A stretch of DNA of 58,472 bases, taken from VGEM01 sp033764265. Lineage in GTDB: Bacteria > Pseudomonadota > Alphaproteobacteria > Rhodospirillales > Rhodospirillaceae. The position numbers and the translations under genes are program-made. Under the pieces are notes generated by a model. That model searched no databases. It was not told where the DNA came from and was given only the letters and a program-made list of their open reading frames with translations. The stretch covers positions 1 to 58,472 of the forward strand of contig JANRJB010000149.1 in the NCBI GenBank assembly GCA_033764265.1. The letters run 5' to 3'. Shown here piece by piece: positions 15,850 through 24,074 of this stretch; within the stretch, counting starts at the first letter, position 1; each line of letters starts with the position of its first letter.

Positions 15850-16004
15850 AATCGAGACTCCCCTCGACAACGGTGCGTTGGGGTTGAAAGATAAACAGGT
15901 GCCGGGGGTGTGACAACGGCTCAATCGCACCGATTTCGGCAGGGTTGACAACAGCTTGATGCGCGGCGGTGCGGCTGCGCGCGAGGCTTCGGGACAGGCT
16001 CGCC

Positions 16005-16322
16005 ATGGCGAATCAGCGACATCCTTCGCGTGCCGCGCTGGCGCTGCTGGCGGCGGTCGCGGCGGCGGCGGCGGGCTGCGCCGGCGCGCCGTACGTCGAT
16101 TCCCGGCGCGAGGCCGGTCAGACCGCGGCCGTCGGCACCTCGACGCCCGACCGGGTGGCGATCTGCTACTCCGATAGCGCGACCACGCCGCAAGCCCTGC
16201 TGCAGATGGCCGACGCGGAATGCGCCAAGACCGGACGGCGGGCGCGCTTCGACCGTCAGGACAAGTTCAGCTGCGCGCTGCGCGCCCCGACGCGGGCGTA
16301 CTTCCGGTGCGTGTCGGGTTAA
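16005..16322 (+). CDS. Small hypothetical lipoprotein
   Basis: 105 residues from ATG 16005. The N-terminus is a lipoprotein signal peptide (SRAALALLAAVAAAAAGC) with lipobox AAGC. The mature part is small and contains four further cysteines, in RVAICYSD, MADAECAK, FSCALR and YFRCVSG, so disulfides in the periplasm are plausible. I do not recognise a named family. The next gene starts 11 bases downstream after a strong AAGGAGG, suggesting co-transcription. Confidence 0.7.
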   Translation: MANQRHPSRAALALLAAVAAAAAGCAGAPYVDSRREAGQTAAVGTSTPDRVAICYSDSATTPQALLQMADAECAKTGRRARFDRQDKFSCALRAPTRAYFRCVSG

Positions 16323-16333
16323 GGAGGCGGACG

Positions 16334-17110
16334 ATGAATCACCTGGCGAAGGTTGTGGCGGGATTGGCGGCGCTGGCCGTGCCGGGCGCGGTTCACGCCC
16401 AAGCGTCCGCCGCCTGCGACGGGCCGGGGCACATGCTGATCATGGGCGGCACCGAGGACCCGGCGAAGGTTTCGCCCGAGGCGCTGGAACGCAACAAGGG
16501 CTACGGCCCGGCGGTGCAGGCGCTGATCGCCGAGTACGGGGCGCGCTACATCGTGCGCGGGCGCGTGGCGCATGTGGTCGAGGGCGCCTGGCCGGCGTGG
16601 AAGGGCGTGGTGACCTCGACCTGGCGCTGCCGGCAGGACGGCCAGGCGTTCTGGCATTCGGACAAGTACCAGAACGATGTGAAGCCACTGCGGCGCGGCG
16701 CATCGACCTATCGTGTCGCCATGTTCGGCCCGCCCGTGAAGAACAAGGCCGAGACCGGGCAATGGACTGCCGAGGGCGGACCGTCAGCGCGTGGCGTGGC
16801 GTGCGACGCGCCGATCTATCTGCTGGTCACCGCGACCGCGCGCGATCCGGACAAGCTCGCCGCCTATCGCCGGGCGCTCAGCGAGTCGGGCCTGATGTTC
16901 GCCTACGGCGCGGTGGACGTGTTGTTCGGCCCGCCGGCCGAAGTGCTGGAGGGCGACTGGCCGGAAAACTTCAGCGCCAAGCTGACGCGCTTCCCGTGCC
17001 GGGCAGCGTTCGAGGCATTCTACGCCTCGGCGGACTACACCACCAGGTTCAAGCCGATGCGCGACGGCGCGGCGGACTTCGACGTGGTGCTGGTGGACGC
17101 CGTGAAGTAA
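16334..17110 (+). CDS. Exported protein with two DUF1330-like domains
   Basis: 258 residues from ATG 16334, preceded by AAGGAGG. The signal peptide (MNHLAKVVAGLAALAVPGAVHA) is followed by two copies of a ferredoxin-like DUF1330 pattern: the first with YGPAVQALIAEYGARYIVRGRVAHVVEG, the second with PDKLAAYRRALSESGLMFAYGAVDVLFG and the typical ending FPCRAAFEAFYASADY. DUF1330 proteins are normally single-domain and cytoplasmic, so an exported tandem version is unusual. Function unknown. It follows the small lipoprotein gene by 11 bases; both may act in the envelope. Confidence 0.75.
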   Translation: MNHLAKVVAGLAALAVPGAVHAQASAACDGPGHMLIMGGTEDPAKVSPEALERNKGYGPAVQALIAEYGARYIVRGRVAHVVEGAWPAWKGVVTSTWRCRQDGQAFWHSDKYQNDVKPLRRGASTYRVAMFGPPVKNKAETGQWTAEGGPSARGVACDAPIYLLVTATARDPDKLAAYRRALSESGLMFAYGAVDVLFGPPAEVLEGDWPENFSAKLTRFPCRAAFEAFYASADYTTRFKPMRDGAADFDVVLVDAVK

Positions 17111-17118
17111 ACGGGCGC

Positions 17119-17445
17119 TCAGGCCGCCTTGAGCGTGATGCGGCCCCTGCGGCGAACGGCGGGCTTCGACCGGACGACGATCTCGATGTCGCGGTTGAGC
17201 GCGTTGAGCAATCCCATGAGTTTCTCGAGCGAAAATCCGTCGATCTTGTAGTTGCGGATCAGCGATACCTTCGATTGCGGCAGCCCCAGGACTTTTCCGG
17301 CGGCGCTTTGCTTCAACTTGCGCGCATCTACAGCCTTGTTGATTTGAATCGCCAGAAAAACCTTCGCGGCGATCTCCTCGGCGTCGGGAAACCCAAGGTC
17401 GGCCAAAACATTCGTCGTGCCACGCACGATGCGAACTTTAGTCAT
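17119..17445 (-). CDS. HigA-like helix-turn-helix antitoxin
   Basis: 108 residues. XRE-type HTH with the antitoxin pattern NVLADLGFPDAEEIAAKVFLAIQI, recognition-helix region AAGKVLGLPQSKVSLI and GFSLEKLMGLLNALNRDIEIVV. Such proteins neutralise RelE/HigB-type mRNA interferases and repress their own operon. The start overlaps the end of the upstream toxin gene (stop at 17438), the toxin-first order typical of higBA. The basic C-terminal tail (RRRGRITLKAA) may contact DNA. Confidence 0.85.
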   Translation of the reverse strand: MTKVRIVRGTTNVLADLGFPDAEEIAAKVFLAIQINKAVDARKLKQSAAGKVLGLPQSKVSLIRNYKIDGFSLEKLMGLLNALNRDIEIVVRSKPAVRRRGRITLKAA

Positions 17446-17827
17446 TGTTCATTTCCTTTCCAATCAGGGCGCTATAGTCGGCCTGAGCCGCCTTCAAGCG
17501 GATTCGGATCAACTCGACGTCGAGCAATGGAGTCGCCGCGCCTGACTTCGACTTCTTCTTGAATGCGTGCAGCACATAGACCCGATACTTGAACTTCACC
17601 GCATATACCGCGCGATACGCGTCCCCGAAGTGCGACTCGACAAGTTCGAAAACTCCAGGGCCAAGTCCTTTCCAGGGTTTGGATGAACGCGCCACGCCGC
17701 CGTATTGGGCGATCAAGAGGGCGCGGCCCATATCTCGCTGCACGGCGGCCGGAAATTCAGCGTAGCGCCGCTTGGCGTCACCGACCCAATCGAGCGGCAC
17801 TGGCCTGGGAACGCCATCGACATCCAT
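17438..17827 (-). CDS. HigB/RelE-like (Gp49 family) toxin
   Basis: 129 residues, a phage-derived Gp49-like RelE-superfamily toxin: PAAVQRDMGRALLIAQYGG, KPWKGLGPGVFELVE, YRAVYAVKFKYRVYVLHAFKKKSKSG. Family members cleave mRNA at the ribosome. I chose ATG 17827; an ATG at 17845 would lie upstream of the probable -10 box (17834-17839). With a -10 that close, the transcript would begin at or next to the ATG, so the mRNA may be leaderless. Overlaps the antitoxin gene by 8 bases. Inserted between unrelated genes beside sdhB. Confidence 0.82.
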   Translation of the reverse strand: MDVDGVPRPVPLDWVGDAKRRYAEFPAAVQRDMGRALLIAQYGGVARSSKPWKGLGPGVFELVESHFGDAYRAVYAVKFKYRVYVLHAFKKKSKSGAATPLLDVELIRIRLKAAQADYSALIGKEMNND

Positions 17828-17833
17828 GAACTG

Positions 17834-17863
17834 ATTATACCACAATGGGTATGGTCGTGTCGA
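17834..17863 (-). promoter_or_regulatory. Promoter and candidate operator of the HigBA-like operon
   Basis: On the minus strand TCGACA (17863-17858), 18-base spacer, perfect TATAAT (17839-17834). An inverted repeat ATACC-n6-GGTAT (17837-17852) overlaps the -10, a typical site for autorepression by the HTH antitoxin. The same half-sites occur before brnT (54345-54359). Confidence 0.65.
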
Positions 17864-17921
17864 GTCAGCGGCGGACCGAAGCGAAGTCGCCGATTCTTGA
17901 CTTGGGAGGGGCTCGGCCCGA

Positions 17922-18704
17922 TCAGCCCTGCCGCTCGACCATCTTCATCTTGATGTCGGCGATGGCCTTGGCGGGGTTGAGGCCCTTGGGGCAGGTCTGC
18001 GTGCAGTTCATGATAGTGTGGCAGCGGTAGAGCTTGAACGGGTCTTCGAGCGCATCCAGGCGATCGCCGGTAGCTTCGTCGCGGCTGTCGTTGATCCAGC
18101 GCGCGGCCTGCAGCAGGATCGCCGGGCCCAGGTAGCGGTCGCCGTTCCACCAGTACGACGGACACGAGGTGGAGCAGCAGAAGCACAGAATGCATTCCCA
18201 CAGCCCGTCGAGCTTGGCGCGTTCCTCGGGGGACTGCTTGCGCTCGGCATTGGGCGGTGCGGGCGTGTCGGCCTTCATCCATGGCTCGATCGAGGTGTAC
18301 TGGGCGTAGACGTGGGTCAGGTCGGGCACCAGGTCCTTGATCACCGGCATGTGCGGCAGCGGATAGACCTTGACGTCGCCTTTGCACTCCTCGATCGGCT
18401 TCAGGCAGGCCAACGTATTCCGGCCGTCGATATTCATGGCGCACGACCCGCAGATGCCCTCGCGGCACGACCGGCGCAGGGTCAGGGTCTGGTCCATCTC
18501 GTCTTTGATCTTGAGCAGCGCGTCCAACACCATCGGCCCGCAGCTGTCCATGTCGACGTCGTAGGTGTCGAGCCGCGGATTGTCGCCGCTGTCGGGATCG
18601 TAGCGGTAGACCTGGAAGCGGCGCGTGGTCTTGGCGCCGGCGGGCGCGTTGTGCTGGCGGCCCGGCTGAACTTGCGAATTCTTCGGCAGCGTCAATTCGA
18701 CCAT
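17922..18704 (-). CDS. sdhB: Succinate dehydrogenase iron-sulfur subunit
   Basis: 260 residues. Carries electrons from FAD in SdhA to ubiquinone through three clusters: [2Fe-2S] ligands in SCREGICGSC plus the following NTLAC, [4Fe-4S] ligands in CILCFCCSTSC, and the [3Fe-4S] set in CHTIMNCTQTCPKG. Peripheral inner-membrane subunit of complex II facing the cytoplasm. It lies 17 bases after sdhA as the last gene of sdhCDAB. The downstream neighbour is a toxin-antitoxin pair on the same strand. Confidence 0.97.
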   Translation of the reverse strand: MVELTLPKNSQVQPGRQHNAPAGAKTTRRFQVYRYDPDSGDNPRLDTYDVDMDSCGPMVLDALLKIKDEMDQTLTLRRSCREGICGSCAMNIDGRNTLACLKPIEECKGDVKVYPLPHMPVIKDLVPDLTHVYAQYTSIEPWMKADTPAPPNAERKQSPEERAKLDGLWECILCFCCSTSCPSYWWNGDRYLGPAILLQAARWINDSRDEATGDRLDALEDPFKLYRCHTIMNCTQTCPKGLNPAKAIADIKMKMVERQG

Positions 18705-18721
18705 GGAACCCTCTTCGGACC

Positions 18722-20518
18722 TTAATACACCCGCGCCTTGGGCGGGATGTACTTCACTTCATCGGTGAGCGTGTAGGTGTGCACCGGGCGGTAGTCGAGC
18801 TTCACGTTGTAGCCGTCGTCGATCCACGCCAGCGTGTGCTTCATCCAGGTGTCGTCGTCGCGGTTGGGATAATCTTCGTGCGCGTGGGCGCCGCGGCTTT
18901 CGTGGCGGGCCTCCCCTCCTGCAATCGTGGCCAGCGCGCACGGCATCAGGTTCTCCAGTTCCAGCGCCTCGATCAGGTCGGTGTTGAACACCAGGCTGCG
19001 GTCGGACACGCGCAGGTCTTTCAGGCTGGCGGCGATCTCGCCCATCTTGGCCAGGCCCTCTTTCAGCGTTTTCGCGGTACGGAACACCGCAGCGTCGTTC
19101 TGCATGGTGCGCTGCATGCTCTTGCGGATCGCCGCCGTGGTCAGCGACCCGTTGGCGTTGCGCACGCGGTCGAGGCGGGACAGCGCCAGGTCGGCGGCGT
19201 CGCGCGCCAGCGGGCGGTGCGGCGTGCGCGGCTTGATCAGGTCCTTGGCGCGCAGGGCCGCCGCACGGCCGAACACCACCAGGTCCAACAGCGAGTTGGT
19301 GCCCAGCCGGTTGGCGCCGTGCACCGACACGCACGCCGCCTCGCCCACCGCCATCAGGCCGGGGATGACGGCGTCGGGGTTGCCGGGTTGCGGGCGGATG
19401 ACCTCGGCCATGTAGTTGGTGGGAATTCCGCCCATATTATAGTGCACGGTCGGCAGCACCGGGATCGGCTGCTTGGTGGCGTCGACGCCGGCGAAGATTT
19501 TCGCGGTCTCGGTGATGCCGGGCAGGCGCTGCCACAACACTTCGGCGCCCAGATGCTCGAGGTGCAGAAGAATGTGATCCTTCTCGGGCCCGACGCCGCG
19601 GCCTTCGCGGATTTCCATGGTCATGGAGCGCGAGACCACGTCGCGCGAGGCAAGGTCCTTGGCGGTGGGCGCGTAGCGCTCCATGAAGCGCTCGCCTTCC
19701 GAATTGGTCAGGTAGCCGCCCTCGCCTCTTGCGCCTTCGGTGATCAGCACGCCGGCGCCGTAGACGCCGGTGGGATGGAACTGCACGAACTCCATGTCCT
19801 GCAGGGGCAGGCCGGCGCGGGCGATCATGCCGTTGCCGTCGCCGGTGCAGGTGTGCGCCGAGGTGCACGAGAAATAGGCGCGCCCATAGCCGCCGGTGGC
19901 GAACACGGTCATGTGCGCCTTGAAGCGGTGAATGGTGCCGGTGGCCATGTCGAGCGCCACCACGCCGCGGCAGCCGCCGTCGTCCATCATCAGGTCGATG
20001 GCGAAGTACTCGACGAAGAACTCGGCGTTGTACTTCAGGCTCTGCTGGTAAAGCGTGTGCAGAATCGCGTGACCCGTGCGGTCGGCGGCGGCGCAGGCGC
20101 GCTGCACCGGCGCCTCGCCGAAGTTGCGCATGTGGCCGCCGAACGGGCGCTGATAAATCTTGCCGTCGGGCGTGCGCGAGAACGGCACGCCGTAGTGCTC
20201 CAGCTCGTACACCGCGGGGATCGCCTCGCGGCACATGTACTCGATGGCGTCCTGATCGCCCAGCCAGTCCGATCCCTTGACGGTGTCGTACATGTGCCAG
20301 ACCCAGTTGTCCTCGGCCATATTGCCCAAGGCAGCGCCAACTCCGCCTTGCGCGGCGACGGTGTGGCTGCGGGTCGGGAACACCTTGGTGACGCAGGCGG
20401 TTTTCAATCCGTGCTGAACCATGCCGAAGGTGGCGCGCAGGCCGGCGCCGCCGGCGCCGACCACCACGACGTCGTACTCATGATCGACGATGGTGTAGGC
20501 GGAGGGAATGGAGACCAT
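18722..20518 (-). CDS. sdhA: Succinate dehydrogenase flavoprotein subunit
   Basis: 598 residues, full length. FAD-binding GAGGAGLRATFGM at the N-terminus; SHTVAAQGGVGAALGN contains the His that binds FAD covalently. Catalytic core shows TGVYGAGVLITEGARGEGG, the active-site Arg region ERYAPTAKDLASRDVV, HYNMGGIPTNYM and SVHGANRLGTNSLLDLVVFGR. Oxidises succinate to fumarate in the TCA cycle and respiratory chain. The ATG is six bases downstream of the sdhD stop. Confidence 0.98.
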   Translation of the reverse strand: MVSIPSAYTIVDHEYDVVVVGAGGAGLRATFGMVQHGLKTACVTKVFPTRSHTVAAQGGVGAALGNMAEDNWVWHMYDTVKGSDWLGDQDAIEYMCREAIPAVYELEHYGVPFSRTPDGKIYQRPFGGHMRNFGEAPVQRACAAADRTGHAILHTLYQQSLKYNAEFFVEYFAIDLMMDDGGCRGVVALDMATGTIHRFKAHMTVFATGGYGRAYFSCTSAHTCTGDGNGMIARAGLPLQDMEFVQFHPTGVYGAGVLITEGARGEGGYLTNSEGERFMERYAPTAKDLASRDVVSRSMTMEIREGRGVGPEKDHILLHLEHLGAEVLWQRLPGITETAKIFAGVDATKQPIPVLPTVHYNMGGIPTNYMAEVIRPQPGNPDAVIPGLMAVGEAACVSVHGANRLGTNSLLDLVVFGRAAALRAKDLIKPRTPHRPLARDAADLALSRLDRVRNANGSLTTAAIRKSMQRTMQNDAAVFRTAKTLKEGLAKMGEIAASLKDLRVSDRSLVFNTDLIEALELENLMPCALATIAGGEARHESRGAHAHEDYPNRDDDTWMKHTLAWIDDGYNVKLDYRPVHTYTLTDEVKYIPPKARVY

Positions 20519-20524
20519 GGGAGA

Positions 20525-20920
20525 TCAGCGTCCGAACGCAACAAGAAGAATGGAAACGACCGACAGGGCGGCGAGGCCGGCGCAGGCCAGCTTGACCGCG
20601 ACGATGCTGGCTACGCGCAGGCCGTGATCGGCGACGTAATCCTCGATCACCACCTGGATGCCCAGCGCGGCGTGGTGAAACGACACCGCGGCCACCAGCG
20701 CAAGCAGCGTGGCGTTGACGGGCGAGCCGAGCCAGGCGGTGAAGCCGGCGTGGTCGGCGCCGGCCAGGCCCGCCAGCGAAAAGATGAACCACAGCGACAA
20801 GGGCACCAGCGCCACCGCGGTCAGGCGCTGCACCCACCAGTGATGGGCGCCCTGCTTGGCGGACCCGAGGCCGCGGGCGCGGCCGAGCGGGGAACGGAGC
20901 GAAGGTTGCGGCGCGGTCAT
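20525..20920 (-). CDS. sdhD: Succinate dehydrogenase membrane anchor subunit D
   Basis: 131 residues with three transmembrane helices. Hydrophobic anchor of complex II: AHHWWVQRLTAVALVPLSLWF at the start, a haem/quinone-region histidine in VSFHHAALGIQVVIEDY, and the last helix AALSVVSILLVAF. The ATG at 20920 lies 11 bases after the sdhC stop; longer frames would overlap sdhC. Order C-D-A-B is the usual one. Confidence 0.93.
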   Translation of the reverse strand: MTAPQPSLRSPLGRARGLGSAKQGAHHWWVQRLTAVALVPLSLWFIFSLAGLAGADHAGFTAWLGSPVNATLLALVAAVSFHHAALGIQVVIEDYVADHGLRVASIVAVKLACAGLAALSVVSILLVAFGR

Positions 20921-20931
20921 GCGGTCCCCCG

Positions 20932-21321
20932 TCACACCGCCGCCAGCCAGGCGACGGCAGTCAGCGCGATCGCCGCGGCGATGACGATCTTGTCCGAGCG
21001 CTGCGCCTGGGCGATCTCGAAGCCCTTGCCGGCGTCCCAAAACAAGTGACGCACGCCGTTGCACAAGTGGAACGACAGCGCGAATGAGAAGCCGAACAGC
21101 ACCAGCAGGCCGAACCACGAGCCGATGACGGCGGACGCCGTGGCATAGGCGTCCGGACCGGTCGCAGCGGCGGCCAGCCACCAGGCCAGCAGGACCAGCC
21201 CCAGGGCCAGCCCGACGCCGGTGATGCGATGGGTGATCGACAGCAGCGCCGTCAGCGGCAAGCGGTAGACCTGCACATGCGGCGACAGCGGCCTGGCGGT
21301 GGCTTTTGCGCTGGGCGGCAT
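20932..21321 (-). CDS. sdhC: Succinate dehydrogenase cytochrome b556 subunit
   Basis: 129 residues, three transmembrane helices. Typical SdhC opening RPLSPHVQVYRLPLTALLSITHRITGVGL (ubiquinone-site Ser and Arg region) and the haem b ligand His in FALSFHLCNGVRHLFWD. First gene of the sdhCDAB operon; the divergent gene at 21467 shares the 145-base upstream region. Confidence 0.95.
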   Translation of the reverse strand: MPPSAKATARPLSPHVQVYRLPLTALLSITHRITGVGLALGLVLLAWWLAAAATGPDAYATASAVIGSWFGLLVLFGFSFALSFHLCNGVRHLFWDAGKGFEIAQAQRSDKIVIAAAIALTAVAWLAAV

Positions 21322-21466
21322 GGCGGGCTAACCCCCTCTGCTTCTTGCTGAATTAGGCGTTCGCCGGGATCTGCGCGAACGCGTCGATAGGTGTAGTCCC
21401 GCCCCGATTTGAAGTCAAACCCGGCACGGTTAGGATGCACGTGAACTCATAATCGGGAGGGGACCC

Positions 21467-22276
21467 ATGACGATGAACCTGGTTTCGATCACACGCGTGC
21501 GCGTAGCGGCGGCGGCAATCGCCCTGGCGGCCTGGGCTTACGCAGCGGGCGCGGCGGCGCAGACCGCGCCGGCGGCGGCCGAGAACACCGGCCCGAACAA
21601 ATCCATCACCCGCTGGGCCGAGGGGTCGTACATCTATCGCGGCGACAACGGCGCGCGCGAACGGGGCACCGAGAACTTCCGCTTGAACGTGCATCCCGAC
21701 GGCACGCGCACGTTGATCATGTGGCACGACCTCTACGCCCGGAACATCCAGTACACGGTGGTGCTGCGTACCGCGGCCGATTTCCGCCCGCTGCAGGCCT
21801 TCGCCAATTACTGGAGCGAGAACGGCTACAAGGGCTCGATCCTGGTCACGCTGAACGGCGAACGGCTGCACGCGGTGTCGACCGGGCCCAACGGCATGGT
21901 GACGCAGGATCTGACGGTCCCGCGCAACATCTCGATCGGCTCGCATCCGGTGTCGGGTGACGGCTGGCACGGCTGGTACATCGACGAGAAGGCCAAGGGC
22001 GTGCAGGAAAGCGGCGTGATCTACGGCATCGAGTCCGGCGGCGACCTGACCAAGCCGGCGCTGGGCGCGTTGCGCCCGCAGAAGTTCGAGGTGTTGGGGA
22101 CCGAGAAGATTACGGTTCCGGCCGGCACGTTCGAGGCCCAGAAGCTGCGGATCGCCGGCACCAGCGAGGCGTGGATCATGGGCCCGGACAAGATTCTGCT
22201 GCGCATGGCCAACGCCCGCGGCCAGGATTATGTGCTGGCCACCTACAAGTCGGGCGACAATGCGAAGAAGAATTGA
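21467..22276 (+). CDS. Exported DUF3108-like protein, paralogue 1
   Basis: 269 residues with a signal peptide (cleavage about residue 32, after GAAAQ). The mature part is predicted mostly beta and contains the C-terminal pattern FEVLGTEKITVPAGTFEAQKLRI seen in DUF3108/TapB-like envelope proteins; the family name is from pattern memory. It shares many aligned blocks with the next gene: RLNVHPDGTRT versus LTVHPDGSRT, ADFRPLQAF versus ARFRPLEAY, and the VPAGTFE/TPAGTFD block. GGGAGGGGA precedes the ATG. The two genes are one base apart and presumably co-transcribed. Function unknown. Confidence 0.75.
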   Translation: MTMNLVSITRVRVAAAAIALAAWAYAAGAAAQTAPAAAENTGPNKSITRWAEGSYIYRGDNGARERGTENFRLNVHPDGTRTLIMWHDLYARNIQYTVVLRTAADFRPLQAFANYWSENGYKGSILVTLNGERLHAVSTGPNGMVTQDLTVPRNISIGSHPVSGDGWHGWYIDEKAKGVQESGVIYGIESGGDLTKPALGALRPQKFEVLGTEKITVPAGTFEAQKLRIAGTSEAWIMGPDKILLRMANARGQDYVLATYKSGDNAKKN

Positions 22277-22277
22277 G

Positions 22278-23048
22278 ATGCGGTCGTTCCTTGCCCTCGC
22301 CCTCGCGGCGGCGCTGACCACCACCGACGGCGTTCGCGCCCAAAACGTGACCGAGCCCGCGCCGACGATCGGCGGGGCCAACGCCAACGTGGTGCGCGGC
22401 GCCAAGGGCACTGTGGTCTACAAGGTGTTGAGCACCGGCGCGATGCTGGGCGGGGAAAATTGGAACCTGACGGTGCACCCCGACGGCAGCCGCACCATGC
22501 AGGCACTCAACCGCTATGGCAGCCCCGGCGTGCAGCGTCACGTGACACTGCGCGTCGATGCGCGCTTCCGCCCGCTGGAAGCGTACCTGCTGTACTGGGT
22601 GGGCGGCGTGTGGCGCGGGTCGGGCTACTTCACCGTGGCGGGCGACACACTGACGGCGGTGGCCAATACGCCCAACGGCCGGCTGAGCCACGCGCTGACC
22701 GTGCCTGAGAACTTCTCATTCATTCCCCACCCCCTGTCCACCGACGCCTGGCACATGTGGTACTACGACAAGGCCAAGGGGGGCGCGCAGACCATCACCG
22801 TCTACGACATGCCGGGCGGCGCCGACGGGCCGCAGGCGCTGCTGGGCAGCATGTACACCCAGAGCCTGACGTTCGTCGGCCGCGAGCGCGTCACCACGCC
22901 GGCCGGCACCTTCGACACCGAGCACTACAAGATCGACGACGCAGTCGACATCTACGTCACCGGACCCGATGCGATCATGGTCAAGTTCGTGTGGACCCCG
23001 GCCGACCGGGTTTACGAGCTGGTCAAGCTGGAGCCGCCGCCGCAGTAA
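22278..23048 (+). CDS. Exported DUF3108-like protein, paralogue 2
   Basis: 256 residues, signal peptide MRSFLALALAAALTTTDGVRA. Tandem paralogue of the preceding gene with the same layout of conserved blocks (LTVHPDGSRTM, NGRLSHALTVPENFSFIPHPLSTDAWHMWY, RERVTTPAGTFDTEHYKI). Ends with a Pro-rich tail. The ATG comes one base after the previous stop, indicating translational coupling. No catalytic motif is apparent; a periplasmic structural or binding role is a guess. Confidence 0.75.
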   Translation: MRSFLALALAAALTTTDGVRAQNVTEPAPTIGGANANVVRGAKGTVVYKVLSTGAMLGGENWNLTVHPDGSRTMQALNRYGSPGVQRHVTLRVDARFRPLEAYLLYWVGGVWRGSGYFTVAGDTLTAVANTPNGRLSHALTVPENFSFIPHPLSTDAWHMWYYDKAKGGAQTITVYDMPGGADGPQALLGSMYTQSLTFVGRERVTTPAGTFDTEHYKIDDAVDIYVTGPDAIMVKFVWTPADRVYELVKLEPPPQ

Positions 23049-23055
23049 GCCGCGC

Positions 23056-23862
23056 TCAGTCTTTCGGTTTCGGTGTGCCGGACGAGCCGGCCAGAATGCC
23101 GCCGTCGATGGTGATCTCGCTGCCGGTGATGTAAGTGGCCTCGTCCGAGGCCAGCAGCACCGCCACCGCCGCCACTTCCTCCGGCCGGCCGAAGCGCTTG
23201 AGCGGGGTGTCGGCGACGAATTCGGCCATGCGCGCGGCGCGATCGGGGCCGTCGCCCAGCATCGGCTCCCACATCGGCGTCAGCACCGCGGCCGGGTGAA
23301 TGGAGTTGCAGCGGATGTTCAGGCCTTCCTCGGCGCAGTACAGCGCCACGGTCTTGGAGTGGTTGCGCACCGCGGCCTTGGACGACGCATAGGCCGCCGC
23401 GCGCGGGATGCCGACCAGGCCCGAGCGCGAGGACATGTTGATGATCGAGCCCTGCCCCTTCGCCCGCATGGCGCGGATGGCGTGCTTGCAGCCCAGGAAC
23501 ACGCCGTCGAGGTTGGTGGCATGAACCGCGTGCCAATCGGCCAGCGTGGCGTGTTCGGGGTCGTGGACGGCGTGCCCGCCCTCGAAGCCGGTGACGCCGG
23601 CATTGTTGACCAGCACATCCAGGCGGCCTTCGCGCGCCAGCACACCGTCGATCACCCGCACCCAGCCGGCTTCGTCGCGCACGTCGAGCGGCTCGAACCG
23701 GGCGCGGTTGCCCAATGCGGCGGCGGTGCGCGGGCCCAGTTCGGCGTCGACATCGGTGACGACGACGATGGCGCCCTCGGCCGCGAAGGCCTGGGCGATG
23801 GCCGCGCCGATGCCGCGCGCCGCCCCGGTGATCAGTGAAACCTTGTCGTCCAGTCTGCCCAT
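23056..23862 (-). CDS. Short-chain dehydrogenase/reductase (classical SDR)
   Basis: 268 residues. Cofactor loop TGAARGIGAAIA, Asp in VVVTDVDAE (predicts NAD(H) preference), NNAG motif in DVLVNNAGV, catalytic Ser in INMSSRSGLVG and Tyr-x-x-x-Lys in AAYASSKAAV, and the terminal YITGSEITIDGGI. The substrate cannot be inferred; close patterns occur in cyclopentanol and 3-hydroxysteroid-type SDRs. It is convergent with the DUF3108-like gene pair and divergent from the methyltransferase gene. Confidence 0.9.
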   Translation of the reverse strand: MGRLDDKVSLITGAARGIGAAIAQAFAAEGAIVVVTDVDAELGPRTAAALGNRARFEPLDVRDEAGWVRVIDGVLAREGRLDVLVNNAGVTGFEGGHAVHDPEHATLADWHAVHATNLDGVFLGCKHAIRAMRAKGQGSIINMSSRSGLVGIPRAAAYASSKAAVRNHSKTVALYCAEEGLNIRCNSIHPAAVLTPMWEPMLGDGPDRAARMAEFVADTPLKRFGRPEEVAAVAVLLASDEATYITGSEITIDGGILAGSSGTPKPKD

Positions 23863-24074
23863 GACGCTGCCTCGTCGCACTGTCGGGGTATTTAGGGCCG
23901 CCCGCCCGTCGCGACCAGTTTCATATCGGTGAATTCCGGGCTTGTCACAGCTTTCGCGGCGCGGCCTTGCCCCGGGATGGCGATGGACATACATCGCAGC
24001 CAGGGTCGATAATCGCGTCACCCACCCCGTCACACCCCGCGCCGTCGCGTTCGGCGAAGTCCTGGAGGCCGCCC

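Noticed and set aside
18779..21049. A 756-codon open frame opposite sdhA, sdhD and part of sdhC
   Set aside because: Same antisense artefact; no ribosome-binding site and no recognisable domain.
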